NCBI GenBank assembly: GCA_021820445.1
Contig: JAKADN010000001.1
Location: 1 to 64,000, forward strand
DNA: 64,000 nt
DNA from: Nitrospirota bacterium
Lineage (GTDB): Bacteria > Nitrospirota > Leptospirillia > Leptospirillales > Leptospirillaceae
Reading direction: 5' to 3'
The notes beneath the pieces are model-generated. The model was not told the DNA's origin, ran no database searches, and saw nothing but the letters and a program-made list of their open reading frames with translations. Position numbers and translations under genes: made by a program. The number at the start of each line of letters is the position of its first letter. The stretch's first letter is position 1. Below are positions 36,374-43,796 of this stretch, in pieces.

Positions 36374-37370
36374 TCTCAGAAAGGATCCCATCGTCGGCCG
36401 CTGGGTGATCATCTCCACCGCCAGAAGCCGACGGCCGGTCGACTACAAGACCTTCAAGAACGAATATCGCTACCAGGTCTGCCCCCTTTGCGCGGGACAG
36501 GAGGACAAGACCCCGCCCGAGGTGCTGGCCTACCGGATCCAGGGAAGCCTTCCGAATTCTCCGGGATGGACGCTCCGGGTGGTTCCGAACAAGTTCCCGG
36601 CCCTGATGGTCGAAGGCAGCCTCGACCGGGAAGGGGTCGGCCTCTACGACAAGATGAACGGGATCGGGGCCCACGAGGTGGTCATCGAAACCCCCGAACA
36701 CCGGAAGACCCTGGCGAACTTTTCCGAGAAGGAGTTCGAGGACGTCCTCTGGGCTTACCGGGACCGGATCCTCGATCTCAAAAAGGACGCCCGTTTTCGC
36801 TACATCATGATTTTCAAGAATTACGGGGAACCGGCCGGCGCCTCGCTCGAGCACAGCCACAGCCAGCTGATCGCCCTTCCCGTCATCCCGACGGTGGTGA
36901 TCGAGGAGATGGTCGGGGCCAAGACCCATTTCGAAGAGAAGGAGCGGTGCATTTTCTGCGACATCATCCGCCAGGAGGTCATGGACGGCTCCCGTCTCGT
37001 CGCAGAAAATCAGGAATTCGTGGCGATCACCCCCTTCGCCTCCCGCTTCCCCTTCGAAGTCTGGATTCTTCCCAAGCGCCATGCCGCCTCCTTCCAGGAG
37101 GGGCAGAAATCCCAGTACGAGGCCCTGGCGAAGATCTTTCTTGACGTATTGAGACGCCTCAACAAGGCGCTCATGAATCCTCCCTACAACTTCATCCTCC
37201 ATACCGCCCCGCTTCAGGACAAGGGGTCGGAGGATTATTACCACTGGCATTTCGAGATCATGCCCACGCTCACCCAGGTGGCCGGCTTCGAATGGGGGAC
37301 CGGGTTCTACATCAATCCGACCCCTCCGGAGGAGGCCGCCCAGTTTTTGAGAGAAATCACCCTTCCCTGA
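36366..37370 (+). CDS. galT: Galactose-1-phosphate uridylyltransferase-like protein
   Basis: A 334-residue HIT-superfamily protein: RKDPIVGRWVIIS start, zinc cysteine pairs in VCPLCAG and CIFCDI, and the nucleotidyl-accepting histidine motif LEHSHSQL. GalT transfers UMP between UDP-glucose and galactose-1-phosphate. Given neighbours that work on glucose-1-phosphate, it may act as a UDP-hexose/ADP-hexose phosphorylase-type enzyme instead. No galK or galE is nearby. Confidence 0.8.
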   Translation: MPDLRKDPIVGRWVIISTARSRRPVDYKTFKNEYRYQVCPLCAGQEDKTPPEVLAYRIQGSLPNSPGWTLRVVPNKFPALMVEGSLDREGVGLYDKMNGIGAHEVVIETPEHRKTLANFSEKEFEDVLWAYRDRILDLKKDARFRYIMIFKNYGEPAGASLEHSHSQLIALPVIPTVVIEEMVGAKTHFEEKERCIFCDIIRQEVMDGSRLVAENQEFVAITPFASRFPFEVWILPKRHAASFQEGQKSQYEALAKIFLDVLRRLNKALMNPPYNFILHTAPLQDKGSEDYYHWHFEIMPTLTQVAGFEWGTGFYINPTPPEEAAQFLREITLP

Positions 37371-37444
37371 CCGGGGGAGGCGATCGCAGACACGCCGGAG
37401 AACCGGCACCAGGACAAACAGGGACCTTTCCAGGAGGAAGAGGC

Positions 37445-38815
37445 ATGTCGCAGGAGACCATGAACGACTGGCAGAAAAAATACCGATATGTGGCGGAGTT
37501 TTCAGGATCGACTCCCGAAGTGACCGATCTTTCCCGCCTGAAGAAGGAGTATCTGGACGCCCTTGTAGAGGATTTTCTCTTCCATCCCGATCTGGCGGTC
37601 CGGGGACAGGCCTTTCGCCTGATCCGGTCAGGGTTTTCGAAGTCAGGGGCCACGATGGCCTCGATCGAACCTCTCTACCGGGCCATCGGACGTGGGGAGG
37701 TCGGGGGCTTCACCGTTCCGGCCATCAACATCCGTGGACTCACTTACCTGACCGTTCGTCGGGTCCTCCGGGCCATGCGCGCGATCGACGGGGGCCCGGT
37801 CATCTTCGAGCTCGCCAAGAGCGAAATCGGCTATTCTTTCCAGCGGCCGATGGAATATGCGGGGCTCGTCATGGCCGGCGCCCTGGCGGAGGGGCATGCC
37901 GGACCGGTCTTCGTCCAGGGGGACCACTACCAGTTCAATGCGAAGAACTATGCCAAGGATCCTGCGGGCGAGATCGAGGGCCTCAAGAAACTCATCCAGG
38001 AGTCGGTCGATGCCGGTTACCGCAACATCGATATCGACGCCTCGACCCTGGTGACCCTCGCTCCTCCGGACCTGAGGGACCAGCAGCGGGAAAACGGCCG
38101 CATGACGGCCCTCCTGACCCACTTCATCCGCCAGATCACTCCGGACGGATCGCGTGTCCCCGTGTCGGTGGGGGGCGAGATCGGAGAGGTCGGAAAGGAG
38201 AATTCCACGCCCGAGGAGCTCGATGCCTTCATGGAGGTCTATTCCGAGGAGCTCGCCCGCCTCGACTCCCGGGACGTGCCGATCAGCAAAATCAGCGTCC
38301 AGACCGGGACTTCCCATGGAGGAGTTCCGCTACCAGACGGGCGCATCGCGCCGGTCAAGCTCGATCTTGCCACCCTCGAAGCCCTCGGTGAGCGGGCGAG
38401 GAACCGCTATCACATGGGAGGGGCCGTCCAGCACGGGGCTTCGACGCTCCCGGATGATCTCTTTGACAACTTTCCCAAGGTGAAGACCTTGGAAATCCAC
38501 CTCGCCACCGGCTTCCAGAATGCCGTTTTCGATCATCCGGCCTTTCCTGCGGCCCTCAAGAAGGAGATGGAGGCCTTCATGACGAAGGAGTTCGCAGGTG
38601 AGCGGAAGGCAGGGGAGACGGAGGAGCAGTTCTTCTACAAGAACCGCAAGCGGACCTACGGCCCCTTCAAGAAGGAGCTGTCGTCTCTTCCGCCGAAGGT
38701 TCTCGACCCGATCATGGACGACCTCGAGGCGCGGTTCGTCACGCTCTTCAAAAAGCTCGGGCTCACCAAAACGTCGGGAGTCCTCGGGAAGTACTTCGAG
38801 GGAAGCGGTCAATGA
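37445..38815 (+). CDS. Class II fructose/tagatose-bisphosphate aldolase-like protein
   Basis: A 456-residue protein starting at ATG 37445 after AGGAGGAAG. It has class II aldolase features: GGFTVPAINIRG, the metal-binding VQGDHYQFN, SVGGEIGEVGKENS (in place of the usual EGELG), QTGTSHGGVPLPDG and HLATGFQNAV. It is about 100 residues longer than standard FbaA, with extra N- and C-terminal helices. It should cleave or form a ketose-bisphosphate. The length and the altered motifs place it in a divergent subgroup. Confidence 0.7.
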   Translation: MSQETMNDWQKKYRYVAEFSGSTPEVTDLSRLKKEYLDALVEDFLFHPDLAVRGQAFRLIRSGFSKSGATMASIEPLYRAIGRGEVGGFTVPAINIRGLTYLTVRRVLRAMRAIDGGPVIFELAKSEIGYSFQRPMEYAGLVMAGALAEGHAGPVFVQGDHYQFNAKNYAKDPAGEIEGLKKLIQESVDAGYRNIDIDASTLVTLAPPDLRDQQRENGRMTALLTHFIRQITPDGSRVPVSVGGEIGEVGKENSTPEELDAFMEVYSEELARLDSRDVPISKISVQTGTSHGGVPLPDGRIAPVKLDLATLEALGERARNRYHMGGAVQHGASTLPDDLFDNFPKVKTLEIHLATGFQNAVFDHPAFPAALKKEMEAFMTKEFAGERKAGETEEQFFYKNRKRTYGPFKKELSSLPPKVLDPIMDDLEARFVTLFKKLGLTKTSGVLGKYFEGSGQ

Positions 38816-38988
38816 CCTCTTGCCCGGTTCCTGTGAGAGCGGGAAAAATAGACCTTCTTTTCCGGGGTTCAGGCGATTCTCACGCCGAAGACCGATTCTG
38901 TTGCCGGGACCTTTCGCAGCACGAATCTCTTCCCAGTCGAGGACCCGCCAGATCCGACCGGTCAGGCTGAAAACGAGGGAGGCACATC

Positions 38989-40578
38989 ATGGCCGATAAC
39001 CGTGGGAATCTTGTCTTTGTCCTGCACGCGCACCTTCCCTATGTTCGCCATCCGGAGCACGAAGTCTTCCTTGAGGAAAACTGGTTCTTCGAAGGGCTGA
39101 TCGAGACCTATCTTCCCCTTCTTGCGATGTTCGACCGGCTGGGCCGGGATCACGTCCCTTTCCGGATCACCATGACGCTCTCCCCCACGCTGGTGTCGAT
39201 GATGGAGGACCCTCTCCTGATGGGCCGCTTCGAAAAACGGCTTTCCCTTCTTCGGGAGCTTTCGGAGCGGGAGGTGGTCCGGACCCGCGGGACGGAGTTC
39301 GAAGGGGTTTCGCGATTTTACAGGGACCACCTCGAATTTCTCGAGCGTGTCTACCGGCAGGATCTGGGCCGGAACCTTCCCGGCGCCTTTCGGCGCCATA
39401 TGGAATCGGGGGCCCTCGAGGGGATCACTTGCGGGGCAACCCACGGTTTCCTGCCTTTTCTTCAGGAAGTTCCGGGGTCGGCGGAAGCCCAGGTCCGGGT
39501 CGGCGTTTCGACCTTCCGTCGGGTCTTCGGGCGGGCTCCCCAGGGAATCTGGCTTCCGGAATGCGCCTATTACGAGGGACTCGACCGGATTCTCCGGAAG
39601 GAGGGGCTTCGCTTCTTCTTCATGGAGGCCCACGGGCTCCTCTATGCCGACCCGAGGCCTCCGGCCGGGGTCTACGCCCCTTTGGTGACGCCCTCAGGGG
39701 TCTGGGCGTTCGGACGCGATCCGGAATCCTCCCGGCAGGTCTGGAGCGCCAAGGAGGGTTATCCCGGGGACTTCGCCTACCGGGATTTCTACCGGGACAT
39801 CGGCTACGATCTCGATTACGACTACGTTCGTCCCTACCTCCATACCGACGGTCCCCGGGGGATGACGGGTCTCAAATACCACCGTATCACCGGTCCGACC
39901 GACCAGAAGGAGGTCTACAACCCGGCCTGGGCCCAGGATCGGGTCAGGGCCCACGCACGGGACTTCGTCGAGCGGAGGTCGGCTCAGGTCCAGGGCCTTG
40001 CCGGAGTTCTTGGGATTACGCCAACGGTCGTATGTCCTTACGATGCCGAGCTCTTCGGCCACTGGTGGTTCGAGGGGGTCAATTTTCTTGAGGAGGTTTT
40101 TCGGATTGTCGCCAGCCAGAACACGGTCGAGGTCCACACCCCCGTCGAGCTTGTGCGCGCGGGAATTCCGGCCTCCGAAGGATCTCCGGAACCGTCATCC
40201 TGGGGGGAAAACGGCTATTATGAGTTTTGGATGAACGGAACGAACGACTGGATCTATCCGCCTCTGTTCGAGGCGGCCCGGGAGATGGCCCGCCTGTCCG
40301 AGAGAGCCGGGGAATATCGGGGGCGCGACCGGGAGATTCTGAATCAGATGGGGCGGGAACTCCTTCTGGCCCAGAGTTCGGACTGGCCCTTCATCATGAC
40401 GACGAAGACGATGGTCGAGTACGCCGTGGACCGGCTCAAGGGCCACCTCTACCAGTTCTGGGCCCTCCGGGAGATGCTGGTCTCGGGCCGTTTCCGGGAA
40501 GATGTCTTCCGGGAGCTCCGGGATCGGGACCCCCTCTTTCCCGAACTCGACATGTCGGTTTTTATTCCGCTGGACTGA
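38989..40578 (+). CDS. GH57 1,4-alpha-glucan branching enzyme
   Basis: A 529-residue enzyme of the DUF1957-containing GH57 group. HAHLPYVRHPEHE (region 1), candidate nucleophile E191 in WLPECAYYEG, and acid/base D352 in PYDAELFGHWW are present, with the tryptophan-rich helical C-domain (AQSSDWPFIM) of branching enzymes. It should add alpha-1,6 branches to cytoplasmic glycogen. 173 bases of non-coding sequence separate it from the aldolase gene; AGGGAGG precedes the start. Confidence 0.85.
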   Translation: MADNRGNLVFVLHAHLPYVRHPEHEVFLEENWFFEGLIETYLPLLAMFDRLGRDHVPFRITMTLSPTLVSMMEDPLLMGRFEKRLSLLRELSEREVVRTRGTEFEGVSRFYRDHLEFLERVYRQDLGRNLPGAFRRHMESGALEGITCGATHGFLPFLQEVPGSAEAQVRVGVSTFRRVFGRAPQGIWLPECAYYEGLDRILRKEGLRFFFMEAHGLLYADPRPPAGVYAPLVTPSGVWAFGRDPESSRQVWSAKEGYPGDFAYRDFYRDIGYDLDYDYVRPYLHTDGPRGMTGLKYHRITGPTDQKEVYNPAWAQDRVRAHARDFVERRSAQVQGLAGVLGITPTVVCPYDAELFGHWWFEGVNFLEEVFRIVASQNTVEVHTPVELVRAGIPASEGSPEPSSWGENGYYEFWMNGTNDWIYPPLFEAAREMARLSERAGEYRGRDREILNQMGRELLLAQSSDWPFIMTTKTMVEYAVDRLKGHLYQFWALREMLVSGRFREDVFRELRDRDPLFPELDMSVFIPLD

Positions 40579-40620
40579 CGACGGATCTCGTTTCCGACCC
40601 GTATGGCCTGAAGGGATTTC

Positions 40621-40989
40621 CTAACGCTTTTCGGCCATGAAGGCCTTGAACCGCTCCAGCTCTTCGAGGGCCCCCTGGAATTCTTCCAGATCGCTCATGA
40701 AGGGTCGAATTTTCTCCATTTCCTCCATGAAGCTTTTGAAGCGTTCCATCTCGGCCATGAGGGCCTTCATGCGGTCCTGTTCCGAAACGAACACCGCCCG
40801 GAAACGGTCCATCTCCGCGAGAAGGAGCTTGAACTTCTCCACCTCGGCCATGAAGGAGCGGAAGCGCTCCATCTCGACCGTCAGGGCCTTGAAGCGGTCG
40901 AGGTCGTTCATGGAGGGCCGGACATAGAACAGTTCGGTCATGAAGGAGCGGAATTTTTCGAGCGTCGAGGCGGTCTTTCCGGGTTCCAT
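40621..40989 (-). CDS. Decapeptide-repeat amphipathic helical protein, unknown function
   Basis: A 122-residue protein. ATG 40989 is preferred because GGAGAG lies just upstream; ATG 41001 or TTG 41010 are alternatives. From residue 11 to 121 it is eleven tandem units of ten residues with consensus [ED]-[RK]-F-[RK]-x-[FL]-M-x-E-[ML], broken only by one extra residue (Q71). Units 1-2 are the most diverged. It is rich in Met, Phe, Glu and Arg, with no signal peptide, cysteine or membrane segment. I know no family with this repeat. It ends 42 bases from the convergent branching-enzyme gene. Confidence 0.7.
   Translation of the reverse strand: MEPGKTASTLEKFRSFMTELFYVRPSMNDLDRFKALTVEMERFRSFMAEVEKFKLLLAEMDRFRAVFVSEQDRMKALMAEMERFKSFMEEMEKIRPFMSDLEEFQGALEELERFKAFMAEKR
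40627..40959 (-). repeat. Eleven imperfect 30-bp coding repeats
   Basis: The DNA behind the decapeptide units. Copies share words such as TCCATCTCGGCCATGA and GGAGCGGAAGCG, so the gene likely grew by tandem duplication of a 30-bp unit. Confidence 0.7.
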
Positions 40990-41036
40990 GAATCTCTCCA
41001 TTCTTTGCAAATGTGAATAATAATTATTTATCTTTC

Positions 41037-41065
41037 ATAATAATCATGACGATAAAAAATTGTAA
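41037..41065 (-). promoter_or_regulatory. Promoter of the decapeptide-repeat gene
   Basis: On the minus strand TTACAA (41065-41060) and TATTAT (41042-41037) with 17 bases between, inside a strikingly AT-rich island (41010-41150). The overlapping CATAATAATCATGAC (41036-41050) is weakly Fur-box-like. Confidence 0.55.
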
Positions 41066-41207
41066 GAGGTTAAAAAAGAAAAATTATTTTTTTATCTTCA
41101 TTTTTCCAGACAGCTCTCTTCAATGAAAAGGATACACCAATATTTTTGATTGTCCAAGAGGTCCGAACAGCTCTTTACGGAACCAGCGGGACCGGACGAG
41201 GAGACAA

Positions 41208-42263
41208 ATGCAGCTGATCCGGCTCCTTCCCCGGTTGTCGTTCATCCCGATCCTCCTTCCGATTCTTGCAGGGTGCGTCACAAACCCTGTTCACCCTCGC
41301 CCTTCCGGAAAGGCCGCGCCGCCCTCTCCTCCTTCCGCACGTCCCCAGTCCGCCCTCCCTCTCACGAATGGGCCAATTCCCTCTTCCGCTCCGGCTCCCG
41401 GGCCCCTATTTTCGTCCTCCTCTTCCTGCGCTTCCGTGATTGTTTCTGCCACGGGAACCCGTCTGGAATTTGTCATGGTTGGAACGGCCTCCTTCGAAAA
41501 GAACCTGTCGAAGGAGCGCCTTCTGGCCCTTGCCACGCAGGACGCCCTTGCCCGGATTGACCGGTGCACCCGCCTTGAGACGCGTCTGTCTCGATTCTAC
41601 GATCGGACCTCTCTTCCGGATCCCGGGGATCCGGCGCGAATCCTGCGGATGATCCGGAAAGCCCTGGCCCCAGAGCCACACTACAGGATCGTCTCCGAGG
41701 ACTGCGAGGAAAAGGGAGGCCGACAGTTTTGTCAGGCGACCCTCGAAGGAACTCTTCGGAGATTTCGGCAGGATTCTGGATTCCGGGTTCTCTCCGCAGG
41801 ACCGGGACGGGGGGGTGCGTTCCGGGAGGGGGAGCCGATGACGCTTCGGTTTTCCCTGACAAAAAATGGCTGGATCTGGATTTTCGACGTGGACCGGAAA
41901 CGGGGGGCAACGCTTCTCTTTCCGGGACCTCCCTTTCCGGATGTGAAAAACGGGATTGCGGCGAGGAAGGTCTTTGTTTTTCCCCCGGAGACCCAGGCGG
42001 CGATCCGTCTCGTTGTCGCCCTTCCTGCAGGGGCGCAAAAAAGGATCGGCCATCTCTGGGTCGTCGCACTCCGGAGGCCCGACTGGCCGGAGCTTGCAGC
42101 ACTCGGGAACGGAAAGCCGGAGTGGGGTGGGAGGATTTCCACGGAACGTTTCTTCGCGAGAATTCTCCCGTCTCTTGGGAGGATCGCTCCTTCCGGGGAA
42201 TGGAGCCTTCGGGTGATCCCCTATGAGATTCTTCCAAAACAGGGGACTTCACCCCAAAAATAA
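41208..42263 (+). CDS. Lipoprotein with DUF4384-like C-terminal domain
   Basis: A 351-residue protein with a lipoprotein signal ending PILAGC (Cys23), then a Pro/Ser-rich linker to about residue 75. The middle has a helical part with KERLLALATQDALARIDRC, as in periplasmic proteins of the LPP20/FlgP type. The C-terminal half has GEPMTLRFSLTKNGWIWIFDVD, resembling DUF4384 domains. ACGAGGAG precedes ATG 41208. Function unknown; it may be surface or periplasmic scaffold. Confidence 0.65.
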   Translation: MQLIRLLPRLSFIPILLPILAGCVTNPVHPRPSGKAAPPSPPSARPQSALPLTNGPIPSSAPAPGPLFSSSSSCASVIVSATGTRLEFVMVGTASFEKNLSKERLLALATQDALARIDRCTRLETRLSRFYDRTSLPDPGDPARILRMIRKALAPEPHYRIVSEDCEEKGGRQFCQATLEGTLRRFRQDSGFRVLSAGPGRGGAFREGEPMTLRFSLTKNGWIWIFDVDRKRGATLLFPGPPFPDVKNGIAARKVFVFPPETQAAIRLVVALPAGAQKRIGHLWVVALRRPDWPELAALGNGKPEWGGRISTERFFARILPSLGRIAPSGEWSLRVIPYEILPKQGTSPQK

Positions 42264-42583
42264 GGACCCCCGTTCCGGTCCTGAAACAGGTTTTCCCCCG
42301 GGCTGTGGCGTGAATAGGGCCGTCCCCGGCCCCCGGAAGGGCAGAAAGAGTGGCTCCGGTCCGTTCTGGACTTAAAAAAGGGCGTGTGCTATAGTCCGAT
42401 GAGTTTGGCGGGTTCAAATGGAGACGATTTATGATCGCGATAAGAAATTCTTGAGCCAATTCGGACGATGCATCTGTTAGGATTGCAATGCGCCGGTAAT
42501 GGACACCATCGGATGACGGACGGAGAGAAGAGGGTCAGAATTCGATAGGGAGGCCGGTTCAGCCGGCTTCATGACAATAAAAA
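42264..42583. other. Intergenic region before the efflux operon
   Basis: No credible gene is seen. It has a promoter-like CTGGAC (42366-42371) and TATAGT (42390-42395), 18 bases apart, whose target is unclear, and a short inverted repeat GCCGG/CCGGC at 42553-42567. The operators and promoter of the efflux operon follow. Confidence 0.5.
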
Positions 42584-42599
42584 TTTCATAGATTATGAA
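42571..42599 (+). promoter_or_regulatory. Promoter of the RND adaptor-pump operon
   Basis: ATGACA (42571-42576) and TATGAA (42594-42599) are 17 bases apart. The -10 is the right arm of the first palindromic operator, as expected for a repressor-controlled promoter. Confidence 0.5.
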
Positions 42600-42638
42600 A
42601 GCTTTCATGGTGAATGAAATGTTTCATAGGCTATGAAA
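42584..42638. promoter_or_regulatory. Three tandem palindromic operators
   Basis: Three 17-bp palindromes: TTTCATA-GAT-TATGAAA (42584-42600), TTTCAT-GGTGA-ATGAAA (42603-42619) and TTTCATAG-G-CTATGAAA (42622-42638). Their centres, 42592, 42611 and 42630, are exactly 19 bp apart. The array runs from the -10 box to about 18 bases before the start codon. No regulator gene is adjacent. Confidence 0.8.
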
Positions 42639-42655
42639 GCGACTGAAAGTTGGCA

Positions 42656-43738
42656 GTGAGACTGACGCTTTCCAGAAAAAATCGCATTCTCGTTGGAGGT
42701 CTGGTCCTTCTCGTCCTGACCTCCGTCCTATTCTATGCTGCCCGCAAGCCGGGCTCCGTTTCTTCCCCGCTCCCCCTCGAGAAAGCCTCTCTTCCCTACG
42801 ATCCCTCCCGCTATCGCCCCGGCCGCGTCCGCTACCGCCACTTCGAACTCTGGACCTCGATTCCCGGGGTCATCCACGGTTTCCGGAAAGCGATCGTCTA
42901 TGGCCATGTTCCGGGGTATCTCAAATTTTTAAATGTCGACAAGGGGGACTGGGTCACCCGGGGACAGGTCCTGGGATACATCTACGATCCGGAGCTTTAT
43001 CAGAGCTGGCAGCGGGCGCTTGCGGAAGCCGAGATCGCCCACATCACCTTCCTCCGGAAATACCGGGTCTGGAAGGACGACCCCCGGGTCATCTCCCTGC
43101 AGCGGGTCCAGATGGCCGAGGCGCTCTGGAAGGAACGCGAGGCCCGGGCAAAGTATTACCATTCCCTTGTCCGCTACAAGACAATCGTCGCCCCTTTCAC
43201 CGGCATCATTACTCATCGTTATGTGGATCCCTGGAACCTCGTCTCCCGGGGAACCGGGGGGACGACTCCCGCCCTTCCCATCGTCAAGGTCACGGATGTG
43301 GACGAAATGCGTCTCTATGTCGGCGTTCCCGAGCATTTCGTCCGATTCATCAAACGGGGATTGCCCACGGAACTCCGGGCCCAGGGACTTCCGGGCCAGA
43401 TCTTCAAGGCCCGGGTCACCCGGTATGCCTTCCGTCTCAACCCGGAAACGCGCACGATGCGGACCGAAATCGATGTCGATAATCCCCGTCATCTCCTTCA
43501 CCCAGGCATGTTCGTGGATGCCCGCATCCGCCTTCATGTCTATCCTCACGTCCTCTCCGTCCACCATATGGCGGTGATCGAGGAGCGCCACGGAAATTTC
43601 ATCTTTGTCCTTCGGAACGGAAAGAAGGTCAAGCGTCCTGTGGTGGTGGGATACCGGAACGGGGACTACACCGAGATTCTCCAGGGGCTCGACGGGTCGG
43701 AGACAGTCCTCGTCAAGCTTCACAAAACAATTTTCTAA
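42656..43738 (+). CDS. RND efflux membrane fusion protein (adaptor 1)
   Basis: About 360 residues with one N-terminal membrane helix (NRILVGGLVLLVLTSVLFYA) and the HlyD/AcrA layout: lipoyl half VPGYLKFLNVDKGDWVTRGQVLGYI, helical hairpin, second half YKTIVAPFTGIITHRYVDP, then beta-barrel. The start is unsure: GTG 42656 or TTG 42650, neither with a strong ribosome binding site. It is clearly paralogous to the adaptor at 48220. It bridges the pump encoded next to an outer membrane channel. Confidence 0.85.
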   Translation: MRLTLSRKNRILVGGLVLLVLTSVLFYAARKPGSVSSPLPLEKASLPYDPSRYRPGRVRYRHFELWTSIPGVIHGFRKAIVYGHVPGYLKFLNVDKGDWVTRGQVLGYIYDPELYQSWQRALAEAEIAHITFLRKYRVWKDDPRVISLQRVQMAEALWKEREARAKYYHSLVRYKTIVAPFTGIITHRYVDPWNLVSRGTGGTTPALPIVKVTDVDEMRLYVGVPEHFVRFIKRGLPTELRAQGLPGQIFKARVTRYAFRLNPETRTMRTEIDVDNPRHLLHPGMFVDARIRLHVYPHVLSVHHMAVIEERHGNFIFVLRNGKKVKRPVVVGYRNGDYTEILQGLDGSETVLVKLHKTIF

Positions 43739-43796
43739 GATCCTGCAAACCTGCTACTCCGGATAACCGGGGATCAACGGAAAAGGGAGATGCTTC

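Noticed and set aside
37292-37444. An N-terminal extension of the aldolase-like gene into galT
   Set aside because: AGGAGGAAG and ATG 37445 mark the start; the upstream part is shadow sequence.
40627-40959. The 30-bp repeats considered as a CRISPR or minisatellite
   Set aside because: Repeats are contiguous, imperfect, without spacers and stay in one reading frame coding for a regular decapeptide.
42366-42395. Promoter-like CTGGAC/TATAGT 260 bases before the efflux adaptor
   Set aside because: Weak -35 and no clear gene directly after it; the operator-overlapping promoter is a better candidate.
42499-42513. A short ATG frame in the gap before the efflux operon
   Set aside because: It ends after four codons and has no ribosome binding site.
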